8,310 nt of DNA from a bacterium (lineage in GTDB: Bacteria; Oederibacteriota; JAJYGY01): the NCBI GenBank assembly GCA_021790555.1, contig JAJYGY010000238.1, positions 1 to 8,310 of the forward strand. The letters are read 5' to 3'. The notes under the pieces are model-generated. The model did no database searches. It was not told the origin of the DNA and worked only from the letters and a program-made list of their open reading frames with translations. The position numbers were made by a program, and so were the translations under genes. How positions within the stretch are numbered: the stretch's first letter is position 1; the number at the start of each line of letters is the position of its first letter. Shown piece by piece: positions 6,521 to 8,310 of the stretch.

Positions 6521-6528
6521 TCCTCCCT
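6521..6528 (-). promoter_or_regulatory. Second strong Shine-Dalgarno upstream of murB
   Basis: AGGGAGGA on the minus strand, 6 nt before an in-frame ATG at 6514 and just after the murC stop. It competes with the site at 6454-6458 and would yield MurB with a 22-residue extension beginning MQGSYYQRCRRP. The extension uses more A/T-ending codons (CAA, TAT, CTT, TTT) than the rest of the gene, which argues against it being normal coding sequence. Confidence 0.5.
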
Positions 6529-6540
6529 AGGAAACCGGAT

Positions 6541-7941
6541 CTAGACCTTGGTCCCCGAGGCCCGCTTCAGCCTCTCCAGAACGGCGTCGCCCAGGCGGTC
6601 GATGCTGCCCGCGCCCAGGGTCAGGAACAGGTCCCCCTCCTTCAGCGACCCCAGGACCTCCTCCAGAAGCTCGTCGCGGCCGGGGCGGTAGCGCGCCTTG
6701 TCGAAGCCCTCGGCCTTCAGGCTGTCGACGATCAGCTGCGTCGTCACGCCCGGGATGGGCACCTCGCGGGCCGGGTAGATGTCGCAGAGGAACACCTCGT
6801 CGGCCAGGGCCAGGCTCCTGGCGAAGTCGCGGTAGAGCAACTGGGTACGCGAGTAGAGGTGCGGCTGGAAGGCCGCCAGCAGCCGGCCGCCCGGCTTCAG
6901 GGTGCTCCTGGCCGCGGCCAGGGTGGCGGCAAGCTCGGTGGGATGGTGGGCGTAGTCGTCCACCACCCGCACGCCGGCGGCCTCGCCCTTGACCTGGAAG
7001 CGCCGCTGGGCCCCGGTGAAGCCCCGCAGGGCCTGGGCCGCCGTGTCGAAGGAAAGCCCCAGTTCCATCCCCACCCCGGCCGCGGCCAGGGCGTTGAGCA
7101 CGTTGTGCCGCCCCGGCACGCCCAGCGCCAGCCGGCCCAGGGCCGCGCCCTGGCGCCGCACCTCGAAGGAGCTTTCCAGGCCCTCGCCCCTCAAGTCGGC
7201 GGCCACCAGGTCGTTTCCCGGCCCGAACCCGTAGGTGACCGCGCGGCGCTCCAGGCGCGGCAGGACGGAGGCCACCCCCGGGTCGTCCCCGCAGGCCAGC
7301 GCGAAGCCGTAGAAGGGCAGCTTGTTGACGAAGCGTACAAAGGCCTCCTTGAGGCTGTCCATGTTCTGGTAGTAGTCCAGGTGGTCGTTGTCGATGTTGG
7401 TCACCACGGCCACGCTGGGGCTCAGGTGCAGGAAGGAGCCGTAGGCCTCGCAGGCCTCCACCACGAAATAGTCCCCCTGCCCCAGCCGGGCGTTGCTGCC
7501 CAGGGCCCCCAGCACCCCGCCGATGACGATGGTGGGGTCCAGCCCGCCCTGCTTCAGCACCAGGCCGGCCATGGAGGTGGTGGTGGTCTTCCCGTGCGTG
7601 CCGGCGATGCACACCCCGTACTTCAGGCGCATCAGCTCGTTGAGCATCTCGGCCCGGGGGATGACCGGGATCTTCAGCCTCTTGGCCTCGGCGATCTCGG
7701 GGTTGGTGGCCATGACGGCGTTGGAGACCACCACCACCTGCGCCCCCCGGGCGTGCTCCGCCGCGTGGCCCAGGTGGACGCGCGCGCCCAGCGAGACCAG
7801 GCGCCGGGTGGCCTCGCTTTCCTTCAGGTCCGACCCGCTGACCTGGTAGCCCAGGTTCAGCAGCACCTCGGCGATGCCCGACATGCCCGAGCCCCCGATG
7901 CCGACGAAATGCAGTTGCTGGATCCGGTTACGGTTGAACAT
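6541..7941 (-). CDS. murC: UDP-N-acetylmuramate--L-alanine ligase MurC
   Basis: ATP-dependent Mur ligase that attaches L-alanine to UDP-MurNAc, the first peptide-stem step, in the cytoplasm. It has 466 residues, normal for MurC. The N-terminal UDP-binding domain shows HFVGIGGSGMSGIAE (11-25). The P-loop GTHGKTTTT is at 114-122. The central domain has EACEAYGSF (162-170), where many MurC proteins read EADESDxSF, and NIDNDHLDYY (182-191). PGRHNVLNA (276-284), QRRFQ (312-316) and DDYAHHPTE (328-336) mark the start of the C-terminal domain, followed by FQPHLYSRT. The ATG at 7941 lies inside the end of murG (14 bp overlap), with GGGGGAGGG immediately upstream. The first in-frame domain motif begins eight residues after it, so the start is well supported. 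murB follows after the TAG stop. Confidence 0.97.
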   Translation of the reverse strand: MFNRNRIQQLHFVGIGGSGMSGIAEVLLNLGYQVSGSDLKESEATRRLVSLGARVHLGHAAEHARGAQVVVVSNAVMATNPEIAEAKRLKIPVIPRAEMLNELMRLKYGVCIAGTHGKTTTTSMAGLVLKQGGLDPTIVIGGVLGALGSNARLGQGDYFVVEACEAYGSFLHLSPSVAVVTNIDNDHLDYYQNMDSLKEAFVRFVNKLPFYGFALACGDDPGVASVLPRLERRAVTYGFGPGNDLVAADLRGEGLESSFEVRRQGAALGRLALGVPGRHNVLNALAAAGVGMELGLSFDTAAQALRGFTGAQRRFQVKGEAAGVRVVDDYAHHPTELAATLAAARSTLKPGGRLLAAFQPHLYSRTQLLYRDFARSLALADEVFLCDIYPAREVPIPGVTTQLIVDSLKAEGFDKARYRPGRDELLEEVLGSLKEGDLFLTLGAGSIDRLGDAVLERLKRASGTKV

Positions 7942-8310
7942 GGCCCTCCCCCGTCGCCTCCCGCACCACCTTCAACACCTCCCCGGCCGCGCCGGGCCTT
8001 CCCAGCCGCCGGGACGCCCCGGCCATGCGTTTCAGCGCCGCGCGGTCGTCCCACAACCCCTCCACCGCGGCGGCCAGGGACCCGGCGTCCAGGTCGCGGT
8101 CGGCCAGCCGGAGGGCCGCGCCGGCGGCGCGCAGGACCTCGGCGTTGGCCTCCTGGTGCCCCCCGGTGGCGTGGGGGTAGGGCCCCAGGATGGAGGGCAG
8201 CCCCAGGGCCGTGATCTCCGCCAGGGTCGAGGCCCCGGCCCTCGCCAGCACCAGGTCGGCGCAGGCGTAGGCCGAGGCCACGTCGTGGATGAAGGAGCGC
8301 ACCGAGATCC
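7928..8310 (-). CDS. murG: MurG GlcNAc transferase, C-terminal part only
   Basis: Peripheral membrane glycosyltransferase that adds GlcNAc from UDP-GlcNAc to lipid I, making lipid II. Only the last 126 or so residues are in the window; the 5' end lies beyond the right edge, so no start is called. The visible part is the UDP-GlcNAc-binding C-terminal domain. It shows FIHDVASAYACADLVLARAGA, then STLAEITALGLPSIL, whose Glu matches the uracil/ribose-binding Glu of the family. Next comes PYPHATGGHQEANAEVL, with the conserved Gln/Asn that contacts GlcNAc. The tail (GAALRL..., LKRMAGASRRLG, GAAGEVLKVV) also fits MurG. The TAA stop at 7928-7930 lies inside the start of murC, giving a 14 bp overlap and probable translational coupling. 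A GTG inside this stretch (8302) is an internal valine, not a start. Confidence 0.94.
   Translation of the reverse strand, partial: ISVRSFIHDVASAYACADLVLARAGASTLAEITALGLPSILGPYPHATGGHQEANAEVLRAAGAALRLADRDLDAGSLAAAVEGLWDDRAALKRMAGASRRLGRPGAAGEVLKVVREATGEGHVQP

Overview
This 8.3 kb, very GC-rich window carries one strand of closely packed genes, all read on the minus strand (right to left). It is the distal half of a dcw (division and cell wall) cluster. In transcription order it holds: the 3' end of murG, murC, murB, ddl, ftsQ, ftsA, ftsZ, and the first 324 codons of a secreted N-acetylmuramoyl-L-alanine amidase that runs off the left edge. No RNA gene, mobile element, CRISPR array, or convincing promoter or terminator is visible. 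No stretch above 300 bases lacks a gene; the largest gap is about 92 bp.

Layout. Right end to 6541: murG tail and murC, overlapping by 14 bp. 6448-4575: murB and ddl, joined by an ATGA stop/start overlap. 4511-3444: an unusual ftsQ. 3393-1014: ftsA and ftsZ, each with a good Shine-Dalgarno sequence. 972-1: the amidase, 41 bp behind ftsZ. The small gaps and overlaps suggest one polycistronic transcript.

How the genes work together. MurB and MurC finish UDP-MurNAc and add L-Ala. Ddl makes the D-Ala-D-Ala dipeptide, and MurG adds GlcNAc to lipid I. FtsZ and FtsA build and anchor the division ring, and FtsQ links it to the periplasmic divisome. The amidase would split septal peptidoglycan so that daughter cells separate.

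Organism. A diderm, high-GC bacterium is likely. The murG-murC-murB-ddl-ftsQ-ftsA-ftsZ order is shared by several proteobacterial and deltaproteobacterium-like lineages and by Elusimicrobiota-type genomes. I cannot place it from this sequence alone; Elusimicrobiota or a deltaproteobacterial relative are guesses at low confidence.

This is a conserved housekeeping locus, and I see no wholly new system. The points of interest are local: two lysines in the nucleotide loops of FtsZ, an FtsQ without a recognisable POTRA domain and with a long cytoplasmic tail, a degenerate heptamer repeat that forms the end of ftsQ, an amidase with a copper-amine-oxidase-N-like domain placed behind ftsZ, and active-site variants in MurB and MurC.
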